From CAWDVK01 sp963805715 (lineage in GTDB: Bacteria > Actinomycetota > Actinomycetes > Streptosporangiales > Streptosporangiaceae): a stretch of 64,000 nt of DNA. How positions within the stretch are numbered: position 1 is the first letter of the stretch; the number at the start of each line of letters is the position of its first letter. A program made the position numbers and the translations under genes. Below, piece by piece: positions 56,963 to 64,000 of the stretch. The stretch covers positions 62,001-126,000 of the forward strand of contig CAWDVK010000018.1 in NCBI GenBank assembly GCA_963805715.1, read 5' to 3'. The notes under the pieces were generated by a model that saw only the letters and a list, made by a program, of their open reading frames with translations, made no database searches and was not told the DNA's origin.

Positions 56963-58039
56963 ATGCGACCGTCATGGCTTGGGCGCCGGCGCGCCCGGAC
57001 CCGGCTCGGTGCCATCCTGCTGACCGGCGCCGTGCTGGCCGCCCCGGTCCTGGCTGCCCCGGTCCTGGCCGCGTGCTCCGGCGAGCGGGCACTCAGCTAC
57101 GGGGGCTCAGCCGTCCCTCCCGCCGAGCTGCAGGCCAGGTACGAGAGCGTCGTCGATGCCGTCCTGCCGTCGGTGGTGCAGATCAGCACGAACGACTCCG
57201 CCGGTTCCGGGGTCGTCTATGACTCCCGCGGGGACATCGTCACCAACGAGCATGTGGTCGGTGGTGACAAGACGGTCCGGGTACTGCCTGCCGCCGGCCA
57301 GAAGGTGCTGGACGCGGACGTGATCGGCGTGTTCAGGCCCGACGACCTGGCAGTGATCCGCGTCACCGGTGACGCCGGGTCGCTGCGGCCCGCCCGTTTC
57401 GCCGATTCCGACAAGGCGGTGGTCGGCGAGATCGTGCTGGCCATGGGCAACCCGCTGGGGCTGACCGACAGCGTGACCCAGGGAATCGTCTCGGCCACCG
57501 GGCGCACGGTGGACACCGGCGGCCAGGGCGCGGCCGCACTGCTCACCTCCGCGATCCAGACCAGCGCGGCGATCAACCCGGGTAACAGCGGCGGGGCCCT
57601 GGTGGACCTGTCCGATCAGGTGCTCGGCATCCCGACGCTGACCGCGCGGGACCCCGAGGCCGGCGGCGCGGTGCCGGGGATCGGCTTCGCCATCCCGAGC
57701 AATACGGTCAGGGATATCGCCGGCCAGATTATCGAGCACGGCAAGGTCACCCAGTCGGGCCGGGCCACCCTCGACATCACCGGCCAGACCGCGGACGACG
57801 CGCAGGGCAAGCCGGCCGGCGTCGCGGTCATCGCCGTCACGGCCGGGGGCGCCGCCGCGAAAGCCGGGATCCGGCCGGGCGATCTGATTACCGGGATGGA
57901 CGGCGAGGGCGTCCTGAGCATGTCGGCGCTGGAGAGCGACCTGGCGGCCATGAAGCCAGGTCAGCCGGTCAGCGTGGAACTGCGGCGCGACGACAGCGAC
58001 CTGCGGGTGCGGGCCGTTCTGGACAGCCTCACCAGCTAG
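56963..58039 (+). CDS. HtrA/DegP-like trypsin-fold serine protease with PDZ domain, lipoprotein
   Basis: 358 residues. The signal contains a duplicated LAAPV block and ends in lipobox VLAAC (Cys38). Catalytic triad: His in IVTNEHVVGGDKTVRVLPAA, Asp in FRPDDLAVIRVTGDA, Ser in AAINPGNSGGALVDLSDQVL. The PDZ domain follows at about 270-350 (GGAAAKAGIRPGDLITGMDG). It should act in the periplasm-like space on misfolded proteins. GGGGGGA lies before the ATG. Its stop overlaps the convergent reductase by 4 bp. Confidence 0.92.
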   Translation: MRPSWLGRRRARTRLGAILLTGAVLAAPVLAAPVLAACSGERALSYGGSAVPPAELQARYESVVDAVLPSVVQISTNDSAGSGVVYDSRGDIVTNEHVVGGDKTVRVLPAAGQKVLDADVIGVFRPDDLAVIRVTGDAGSLRPARFADSDKAVVGEIVLAMGNPLGLTDSVTQGIVSATGRTVDTGGQGAAALLTSAIQTSAAINPGNSGGALVDLSDQVLGIPTLTARDPEAGGAVPGIGFAIPSNTVRDIAGQIIEHGKVTQSGRATLDITGQTADDAQGKPAGVAVIAVTAGGAAAKAGIRPGDLITGMDGEGVLSMSALESDLAAMKPGQPVSVELRRDDSDLRVRAVLDSLTS

Positions 58040-59100
58040 CGGGCGAGCGTGTCCCGGCCGTGCGGCGTGTCCCGGCCGTGCGGGGCGTCCCGGCCGTACG
58101 GGGCGTCCCGGTCGTGCGGGGCGTCCCAGTCCAGCAGCGGGCCGTCCGGCACGATCCGGGACGGGTTCAGGTGCGGGTGGGTCGTGTAGTAGTGCCGCTT
58201 GATGTGATCGAAGTTCGTCGTCTCCCGGAAGGCCGGCAGCGCGTACAGGTCCCGCGCGTAGCCCCGCAGATTCGGATAGTCGCTGACGCGGCGCAGGTTG
58301 GCCTTGAAGTGCGAGTAGTAGACCACGTCGAACCTGGCCAGGGTCACCCACAGCCGGATATCGGCCTCGGTGATCGCGTCGCCGAGCAGGAAGCGCTGCC
58401 CCGCCAGCCGCTGCTCGAGCGAGTCCAGCGTCGCGAACAGCGCGGTGACCGCATCGTGGTACTGCTCCTGGGTGGTGGCGAAGCCGGACCGGTACACGCC
58501 GTTGTTGACGGTCCGGTAGATGACCTCGTTCAGCGCGTCGATGTCCGGCCGGAGCCGCTCCGGGTACAGATCGTAAGCCGGATCCGCCCACGCCCCGAAC
58601 TGCGTGTCCAGGTCGATGGTGATGTCGGGGAAGTTGTTGCTGACGATCCGGCCGGTGCGGCGATCCCACAGCACCGGCACCGAGACGTGGCCGTCGTAGC
58701 CGGGCTCGGTCGCCTCGTAGGCCTCCCGCAGCAGCGCGAAGCCGTTGACCGGATCCAGCGAGTGCCCTTTCCCCTCGCGGAAGGCCCAGCCGCGGCCATC
58801 CCGGACCGGGTCGACCGCGGACAGCGAGATCACATCCTGCAGGCCGAGCAGGTGGCGGACGATCGCCGTCCGGTGCGCCCACGGGCAGGCCCAGGAGATG
58901 TAAAGGTGATAGCGGCCCGGCTCGGCCGCATGCCCGCTCGAGCCGTCGGCGGTGATCCGGCCGCGGAAAGGATAATTTGCCCGAACGAATTCGCCAGGCT
59001 TACTCCCGGCCCGCTGCTGCCCGGGCCTGAAGTCGCCGTAGTCGCCGTAGGCGGCGAAATCCACCGGGCTGGCTCCGCTGGCCTGCTGGGTACTCGTCAT
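58036..59100 (-). CDS. Glutathione S-transferase omega/Xi-type reductase (thiol-hydroquinone reductase)
   Basis: 354 residues from ATG 59100 with GAGGAGG upstream; the longer frame to 59253 overlaps the divergent YbaK gene. The signature is RYHLYISWACPWAHRTAIVR with catalytic Cys in CPWAH, then VSVPVLWDRRTGRIVSNNFP, then the all-helical C-terminal domain ending FDHIKRHYYTTHPHLNPSRI. Homologues strip glutathione from hydroquinone conjugates. This organism makes mycothiol, so a mycothiol substrate is likely. The last ~30 residues are a DAPHGRD/DTPHGRD repeat beyond the fold. Confidence 0.88.
   Translation of the reverse strand: MTSTQQASGASPVDFAAYGDYGDFRPGQQRAGSKPGEFVRANYPFRGRITADGSSGHAAEPGRYHLYISWACPWAHRTAIVRHLLGLQDVISLSAVDPVRDGRGWAFREGKGHSLDPVNGFALLREAYEATEPGYDGHVSVPVLWDRRTGRIVSNNFPDITIDLDTQFGAWADPAYDLYPERLRPDIDALNEVIYRTVNNGVYRSGFATTQEQYHDAVTALFATLDSLEQRLAGQRFLLGDAITEADIRLWVTLARFDVVYYSHFKANLRRVSDYPNLRGYARDLYALPAFRETTNFDHIKRHYYTTHPHLNPSRIVPDGPLLDWDAPHDRDAPYGRDAPHGRDTPHGRDTLAR
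58047..58125. repeat. 18-bp repeat in the reductase 3' end
   Basis: About four and a half units of CGTGTCCCGGCCGTGCGG type, encoding RDAPHG/RDTPHG on the minus strand in frame. Confidence 0.88.
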
Positions 59101-59220
59101 CTGGCTGGCCTCCTCGGGCGACTGCCTGGCCTGCTGGCGGCGCCTGGCGCCGCCGGCGCTGTCGCTGCCGCTGACCGGTGCAACCGGCGGGCAGCGGCGG
59201 CCATTCCGCGGCGCGGTCTC

Positions 59221-59226
59221 TAGACT
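59221..59226 (+). promoter_or_regulatory. -10 box TAGACT of the YbaK-like gene
   Basis: 7-nt spacer to ATG 59234. Confidence 0.5.
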
Positions 59227-59233
59227 GACTCGG

Positions 59234-59845
59234 ATGACGACACGGATCGGCATTCTGCGCGCGGCACCGGCGCTCGGCCGGCCCGAGCTGCTCGCGGACC
59301 CGGTTGCGGCCGCGCTGGCCGACCTCGCTGACGTTCTCCCGGCCGGCGACGTGGGCGTCGCCGAGATCGATCCCGAGCTCGCCGATACGGCAGAGTTCTG
59401 CGCGCGCTACGGCGTGGCGCTGACCGAGTCCGCCAACTGCGTCATCGTGGCCGGGCGGCGCGGCGGCGAGACCCGGTACGCCGCCTGCATGGTGCTGGCC
59501 ACCACCAGGGCGGACGTGAATGGCGTGGTCCGGCGCGAACTCGACGTGCGGAAGGCGTCCTTCGCGCCGGCGCAGACGGCGGTGGAGCTCACCGGGATGG
59601 CCGACGGCGGCATCACGCCGATCGGGCTGCCGGCCGGCTGGCCGGTGTTCGTGGACGAGGCGGTGGCCGCCGCGCCGGAGGTCGTCATCGGCAGCGGCGT
59701 CCGGCACTCCAAGCTGACCCTGCCGGGAGCGGCGCTGACCCGGCTGCCCGGCGCGAGCGTGCTGGCCAGCCTGGGCCGGCACGGACCCAGGCGGCCGGGC
59801 GGCGCGCGCAGCACGGGCCCGGCCCTTCCGGGCAGCCCGCGCTGA
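59234..59845 (+). CDS. YbaK/EbsC-domain protein (aminoacyl-tRNA deacylase-like)
   Basis: 203 residues. The YbaK fold covers about 25-175: TAEFCARYGVALTESANCVI, then VNGVVRRELDVRKASFAPAQ, then VELTGMADGGITPIGLPAGW, and EVVIGSGVRHSKLTLPGAAL. KASFA and GxxxGGITPIGLP are the family marks. Members deacylate mischarged tRNAs in trans. The C-terminal 25 residues are Arg/Gly/Pro-rich. Leaderless start. Exact tRNA specificity is unknown. Confidence 0.85.
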   Translation: MTTRIGILRAAPALGRPELLADPVAAALADLADVLPAGDVGVAEIDPELADTAEFCARYGVALTESANCVIVAGRRGGETRYAACMVLATTRADVNGVVRRELDVRKASFAPAQTAVELTGMADGGITPIGLPAGWPVFVDEAVAAAPEVVIGSGVRHSKLTLPGAALTRLPGASVLASLGRHGPRRPGGARSTGPALPGSPR

Positions 59846-59847
59846 GC

Positions 59848-59892
59848 GGGATCAGAGGTTCCGGGATCAGAGGTTCCGGGATCAGAGGTTCA
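59848..59892. repeat. 15-bp direct repeat at the end of the LLM gene
   Basis: Three copies of GGGATCAGAGGTTC(C) in tandem; the third copy contains the stop codon of the LLM oxidoreductase. Confidence 0.85.
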
Positions 59893-60730
59893 GTGCCTGC
59901 GCCAGCTGCCCGTAGCGGGCCAGCAGATCGTCATCGGGTCCGGTGAGCAGCTGGATGGCCACGTGATCAGCGCCGGCGTCCAGGTGCCGGGACAGCTGCG
60001 CGGCAACGTCGCCGGCGCTGCCGTGCGCGACGAGCGCGTCAATCAGCGCGTCGCTGCCGCCATCGCGCAGGTCCTCGTCGGTCCAGCCGAGACGGCGCAG
60101 GTTGCTGGTGTAGTTGACCAGGCCCAGGTACGGATTGCGCACCCGGGGCCGGCCGATCGCCCTGGCTCGCTCCGGGTCAGTCTCCAGCACCACCTTCTGC
60201 TCCGGGGCCAGCACCTTGCCGGTGCCGAGGATCGCTCGCGCCTGCCGGGTGTGCTCGGGCGTGACCAGGTACGGATGGGCGCCGGCGGTCCGCTCGGCGG
60301 CCAGCCGCAGCACCTTCGGCCCGAGCGCGGCCAGCACCATGCTGTCCGCCGGCACGCCGTCGGCGGCCAGCGCGTCCACGTAGGCAGCGAGCGTCTCGTA
60401 CGGCTTCGCGTACTCGCCGGTGGCCTCCCGGTGCCCGGCGCCCGCCCCGAGCAGGAACCGTCCAGGGTGACGGCCCTCGATCCGGCGGAACGACGCGGCG
60501 ACCTCGCGGGCGCCGCTCTGCCACATGTTCACGATGCCGGTCGCCAGGGTCAGCGTGGTCGTGGCGTCGAGCAGCTCCTCCACGATCCGCAGATCCGCGC
60601 CGGGCGAGCCGCCCACCCACAGCGTGCCGTAGCCGAGCTGCTCCAGGCTGGCCGCCAGGTCCGGCGAGAGCTGGGCGCCTGCCCGCCAGACCCCGAACCG
60701 CCCCAGGTGATCACGTGCGCGCTCCGTCAT
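59882..60730 (-). CDS. LLM-class F420-dependent oxidoreductase
   Basis: 282 residues from ATG 60730, with AAGGGAGCAGGCGG upstream. It has the luciferase-like TIM-barrel pattern: LGYGTLWVGGSPGADLRIVE, then TLTLATGIVNMWQSGAREVA, then RFLLGAGAGHREATGEYAKP, and SMVLAALGPKVLRLAAERTA. It belongs to the short actinobacterial LLM subfamily that uses coenzyme F420. Substrate unknown. Monocistronic. Confidence 0.88.
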   Translation of the reverse strand: MTERARDHLGRFGVWRAGAQLSPDLAASLEQLGYGTLWVGGSPGADLRIVEELLDATTTLTLATGIVNMWQSGAREVAASFRRIEGRHPGRFLLGAGAGHREATGEYAKPYETLAAYVDALAADGVPADSMVLAALGPKVLRLAAERTAGAHPYLVTPEHTRQARAILGTGKVLAPEQKVVLETDPERARAIGRPRVRNPYLGLVNYTSNLRRLGWTDEDLRDGGSDALIDALVAHGSAGDVAAQLSRHLDAGADHVAIQLLTGPDDDLLARYGQLAQALNL

Positions 60731-60840
60731 TCCGCCTGCTCCCTTGCTCGCGACTGCCATCGGCAACGGTCCCGCCCGACGTACTGTTCCCGTGCGCAGT
60801 CAGATTCCGCATCGCTGCGGACCGGGTCGCCTGCGCGCCG

Positions 60841-61617
60841 CTAGGGCAGCCAGGAGACCTTGCCGTGCAGGGCGGCGTAGCCGGTGAACGCGACCGCGTC
60901 GATCAGCGTGTGGGCGATGATCAGCGGGGTCACCCGGCCCCAGCGCCGGTACAGGATGCCGAAGATGATGCCCATGGCCGCATTCCCGATGAAGGCGCCG
61001 AAACCCTGGTAGAGGTGATACGAGCCGCGCAGCACGGCGCTGAGCAGGATGGCCTTCCACGGCGTCCAGCCCAGCTGGTCCAGCCTGGTCAGCAGGTAGC
61101 CGATGACGAGGATCTCCTCGAGGATCCCGTCGTGCGCGGCGCTGAGCAGCAGGACCGGGATGCGCCACCAGACGGCCGGCAGGTTCTCCGGCACCACCGT
61201 GAGGCTGATCCCCGCGTGATAGGCGGTCAGGTAGAGGGCCAGGCCCGCGCCGCCGATCAGCGCCGCGAGCACGGCGCCTCGCAGCGTGTCCCTGACCGGC
61301 TGGCTCGCGTCCAGGCCGATCACCGACGGCGGCTCGCCCGAGCGAGCCATCAGGTAGAGGACCAGCACGACCGGCGTCAGCGCCTCGGCGATACCCGCCA
61401 GCTGCAGCGCCAGGTCCAGCCAGGGGTTGACGGCCAGGGGCCCGACCAGCAGCGCCTGCTGATGGCCGAGGGACTGCCGGGACAGCAGCGCGCCGATCAG
61501 GTCGAGCAGGGCGTTGACGGCGCTGGCGCCAAGGGAGACGGCGAAGACCGCGAAAATCTCCCAGCGGATCAGCCGGGCCGGAGGCAGCCGCAGGCTGGCT
61601 TCTTCCCCGGTCTCCAC
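60841..61617 (-). CDS. CPBP-family intramembrane glutamic protease
   Basis: 258 residues from leaderless GTG 61617, chosen because TACAGT lies 6 nt upstream; the longer frame to 61743 adds a low-complexity N-terminus. About seven membrane segments. The first catalytic motif EExxxx(R) is AHDGILEEILVIGYLLTRLD, the second is AVLRGSYHLYQGFGAFIGNA and the third is TPLIIAHTLIDAVAFTGY. Members are Rce1-like proteases or immunity/maturation factors. Substrate unknown. Confidence 0.88.
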   Translation of the reverse strand: METGEEASLRLPPARLIRWEIFAVFAVSLGASAVNALLDLIGALLSRQSLGHQQALLVGPLAVNPWLDLALQLAGIAEALTPVVLVLYLMARSGEPPSVIGLDASQPVRDTLRGAVLAALIGGAGLALYLTAYHAGISLTVVPENLPAVWWRIPVLLLSAAHDGILEEILVIGYLLTRLDQLGWTPWKAILLSAVLRGSYHLYQGFGAFIGNAAMGIIFGILYRRWGRVTPLIIAHTLIDAVAFTGYAALHGKVSWLP

Positions 61618-61623
61618 CAGAGG

Positions 61624-61629
61624 ACTGTA
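61624..61629 (-). promoter_or_regulatory. -10 box TACAGT of the CPBP protease
   Basis: 6-nt spacer to GTG 61617. Confidence 0.6.
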
Positions 61630-61841
61630 GCCTGTCAGTTCCCCTGGCCAGCACGGCAAGCCGGTAGCCTCGTGCTGGCCAACCGGGCCTCGCTGGCCCG
61701 CCGGCCGCTGGCCCGGGCCCGCAGATCCGGCGGTCACCGGCACGGCCGGGCCGGCGGGGCGGGCCAGGGCACCGGAAACGGGGTCAGCAGGACACCCGGA
61801 AACCCGGGTAACTAGTCATGGTGCGCGGACAAGGTGGAGGC

Positions 61842-63767
61842 ATGAACCGACCAGGCGGCAGCCGTGGCGGCCAGCCGGAGGCCGGCTCCGGGACGCTGGC
61901 TCCCGGCGGTTCCGGCCGCCCGGATGCCGGGCAGCCCGAGGCCGCCCGCCGCGCCGGCGTCGGCGAGCCCGGCGCCACCGGCGGATGGCGGCGCGCGGCG
62001 GGCAGGCACCTGGTCCTGCTGGCCGCGTACGTCGCGGCCGGGATCGCGGTTACCTGGCCGCTGGTCAGCTACCCGTTCCGCGGCCTGCTGCCCGGCTCAC
62101 GGGACGTCTCCAGCTACGTGTGGGCGCTGTGGTGGGTGGCCCGGCAGGTCAGCCACCTGGGTAACCCGTGGCTCACCACGCACATGGCCGCGCCGGCCGG
62201 CATGCAGCTGGGATTCGACACGCTGATCCCGCTGCCGGCGCTGCTGATGACTCCGGTCACGCTGCTGTTCGGGCCGTCTGCCTCGTTCGGCCTGCTGGCG
62301 ATCCTGACGCCCGGGCTGCTCTGCTACGTCACCTACCGTGCGGCCAGGCTCTGGCTCGGCCGGTGGGGCGCCATAGCGGCCGGCGCGCTCTTCGGCCTGT
62401 CCACGATGGTGACCTGGCAGGACTGGTTTCACCTCAACATCTCCCTGGGCACCCTGTTCCTGCCGATGACGCTGGAGGCGGCCGTCCGGCTGCGGCGCGC
62501 GCCCGGCTGGCCGCGCGGCATCGCGTGCGGCCTGGTCCTCGGGGCCGCGGTGCTGACCAATCAGGAATCGGCCGTCGTGGCCACGCTGCTGGCGGCGGCG
62601 GTGCTGGCTCCCTGGCTGCTCGCCGCCCTGGTCCGCGAGCGCGGCACGGCAGCCCGGCGCAAGCTGCTGGCCCTGCTGGCAGCGGCAGTCGTCGCGGCAG
62701 TGGTGGCCAGCCCGCAGCTGATCGCCATGGCCCAGCAGGCCGCGGCCGGCGGCGCGAGCGCGGGCGGCAACGCCCTGGCCCGGACCTACCTGCTGTACGG
62801 GCAGGGGATACCGGCCATGTTCGCCGGGTCGCCCCGGCTGCACCAGTACCACCTCGGAGCCCTGGCGGCCGGCTACGCCTACCGCGAGCCGCTGGAGGGC
62901 GTCGTCACCTTCGGCGTCGTGCTCTGCGCCGCGGCCGTGCTCGGCCTCGCCGTCACCTGGCGGCGGCGCAGTTCCTGGTGGCTGGCGCTGCTGTGGCTGG
63001 CCGGGGCCGCGCTGGCGCTCGGCCCGACGCTGCAGATCGCCAGCAGGCAGTACGTGCCGCTGGCCACCCGCTGGCACGGCGTGCTGATCTCCCAGCTGCT
63101 GCCCTATTCATGGCTGGTGCGCGTCCCCGGCATGTCGGCGCTGCGGGAAGCAGACCGGCTGGCCCTGCTCGGGCTGCTGGGCGCCGCCATCCTGGCCGGC
63201 GCGGGCGTCGAGTGGCTCACCCGGCGCGCGCGCCAGCCGGCCGGGCGACCGGCCCTGGCGGCCAGGGCGGTGCTCGCGCTCGTGATCATCGCCGGACTGG
63301 CCGAGGCTGGCTGGTCCGGCACCGGCAGTCGCCCGATGCCGACCGCCACGACCAGGCTGGACGCACCGATCGCGGCCGACCACTCCGGTTCCGTGGTGCT
63401 CGACCTGCCATTCGGCCTGCGCGGCGGCATCCCGCTGGTGGGATCCCGCATTGCCCTGCAGCCGCTGGTGATGGCGACGGCGGACGGGCATCCCCGCGCC
63501 ATCTCCTACAGCTCGTGGGTGCCGCGGCCCACGATCACGCGGATGCTGCGGCATCCGTTCTATGACTGCCTCATCGCCGTCCAGGATGGCAGGAGCTGTG
63601 GCGCGGCCCGGATAGCCGCCGCGGCGGCCGACGCCAGGGCGCTGCGCATCGGCTGGGTCGTGGACTGGTACTCGAGCTCCCGGGTGCTCAGTTACCTGCG
63701 CGAGACCGGCTTCCGCCCGGACTACCGGGTCGGCCGCGTCGCGGTATGGCGGCCCGGCCGCCGCTAG
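61842..63767 (+). CDS. Large multi-pass membrane protein, GT-C glycosyltransferase-like
   Basis: 641 residues from ATG 61842, with GGTGGAGG 3-10 nt upstream (ATG 61818 is an alternative). A cytoplasmic Gly/Pro-rich N-terminus of ~50 residues is followed by about 11-12 membrane helices (first: HLVLLAAYVAAGIAVTWPLV). An extracytoplasmic acidic loop, FRGLLPGSRDVSSYVWALWW, comes directly after helix 1, as in GT-C enzymes, where an Asp binds the polyprenyl-phosphate sugar. The C-terminal ~120 residues are extracellular (PIAADHSGSVVLDLPFGLRG, then RPTITRMLRHPFYDC). It may transfer sugars to cell-wall or lipid acceptors. Family assignment is tentative. Confidence 0.72.
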   Translation: MNRPGGSRGGQPEAGSGTLAPGGSGRPDAGQPEAARRAGVGEPGATGGWRRAAGRHLVLLAAYVAAGIAVTWPLVSYPFRGLLPGSRDVSSYVWALWWVARQVSHLGNPWLTTHMAAPAGMQLGFDTLIPLPALLMTPVTLLFGPSASFGLLAILTPGLLCYVTYRAARLWLGRWGAIAAGALFGLSTMVTWQDWFHLNISLGTLFLPMTLEAAVRLRRAPGWPRGIACGLVLGAAVLTNQESAVVATLLAAAVLAPWLLAALVRERGTAARRKLLALLAAAVVAAVVASPQLIAMAQQAAAGGASAGGNALARTYLLYGQGIPAMFAGSPRLHQYHLGALAAGYAYREPLEGVVTFGVVLCAAAVLGLAVTWRRRSSWWLALLWLAGAALALGPTLQIASRQYVPLATRWHGVLISQLLPYSWLVRVPGMSALREADRLALLGLLGAAILAGAGVEWLTRRARQPAGRPALAARAVLALVIIAGLAEAGWSGTGSRPMPTATTRLDAPIAADHSGSVVLDLPFGLRGGIPLVGSRIALQPLVMATADGHPRAISYSSWVPRPTITRMLRHPFYDCLIAVQDGRSCGAARIAAAAADARALRIGWVVDWYSSSRVLSYLRETGFRPDYRVGRVAVWRPGRR

Positions 63768-63948
63768 CGGGTGGACGGCGGGCCCGCCCTGACTGGCTCC
63801 GGCCGCCAGTATGCTGGCGGTGAGTGATAGCGCCGCACGCACTCCGCCACGGCAACGCTGCCGCCCCGGCCAAGCCCGCGGCAGCGCCCCATCGGCAGCC
63901 AGCACCGACACCCGCCGGGCCGGCCGCCAGCGGACAGGAGCAGCAGCC

Positions 63949-64000
63949 ATGCCCAGGTCAGACCAGGTAACAAGTACCCCGCGCCCGGCGCAGGCCACGG
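63949..64000 (+). CDS. Start of a further gene, cut by the window end
   Basis: ATG 63949 with ACAGGAGC 8-15 nt upstream. The frame MPRSDQVTSTPRPAQAT stays open to the last base. Too short to identify. Confidence 0.5.
   Translation, partial: MPRSDQVTSTPRPAQAT

Overview
The window is a GC-rich, densely coding actinomycete chromosome segment. Markers include mycothiol synthesis (mshC), a tuberculostearic-acid-type methyltransferase/FAD enzyme pair, a class II DAHP synthase, an F420-type LLM oxidoreductase, an XRE-DUF5753 regulator, HelR, and many leaderless genes with a TANNNT -10 box 6-8 nt before the start codon. The set fits a filamentous, Streptosporangiales/Thermomonospora-like lineage. 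The taxon is an inference, not a read-out.

Layout. 1-10 kb is an accessory strip: a PLP dehydratase 3' end, a membrane protein, an esterase lacking its middle, an Rv1733c-like remnant, a split membrane protein, a run of small lipoproteins (two intact, one short, two decayed), several tiny leaderless or coupled ORFs, a cluster of DnaA-box-like 9-mers, a phage-like small-gene pair and an ATP-grasp gene lacking its core. 10-15 kb holds a DinB-type protein, a DUF3516 helicase, YccF and an SRPBCC/ArsR pair. 15-44.2 kb is a core actinobacterial block. Read on the minus strand it carries dxr, rip1, ispG, an alpha/beta hydrolase and a GNAT protein, then (past the accessory HelR/XRE insert and the DUF4439 pair) rimP-nusA-ylxR-infB-DUF503-rbfA-DHH-truB-ribF-rpsO-pnp-M16 protease and dapB, with a CoA-transferase/citryl-CoA-lyase pair on the plus strand. 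44-64 kb holds the DAHP synthase, the tuberculostearate pair, a divergent glutamate racemase, DUF4192, a PIN/Phd toxin-antitoxin pair, an RHH-type protein, mshC, an amidase, an HtrA-like protease, a xenobiotic reductase, a YbaK protein, an LLM oxidoreductase, a CPBP protease and a large membrane protein. No tRNA, rRNA, CRISPR array or insertion sequence was recognised.

Three window-wide themes stand out. (1) In-frame minisatellites sit at the ends of many proteins, and similar repeats lie between genes. (2) Single-base frame breaks occur in genes that should be indispensable (infB, pnp, dxr twice, rimP), so part of the apparent decay may be sequence error. (3) A recurrent leaderless promoter signature decides many starts. 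The most specific regulatory find is a rifamycin-associated-element-like inverted repeat next to a -10 box in front of helR.
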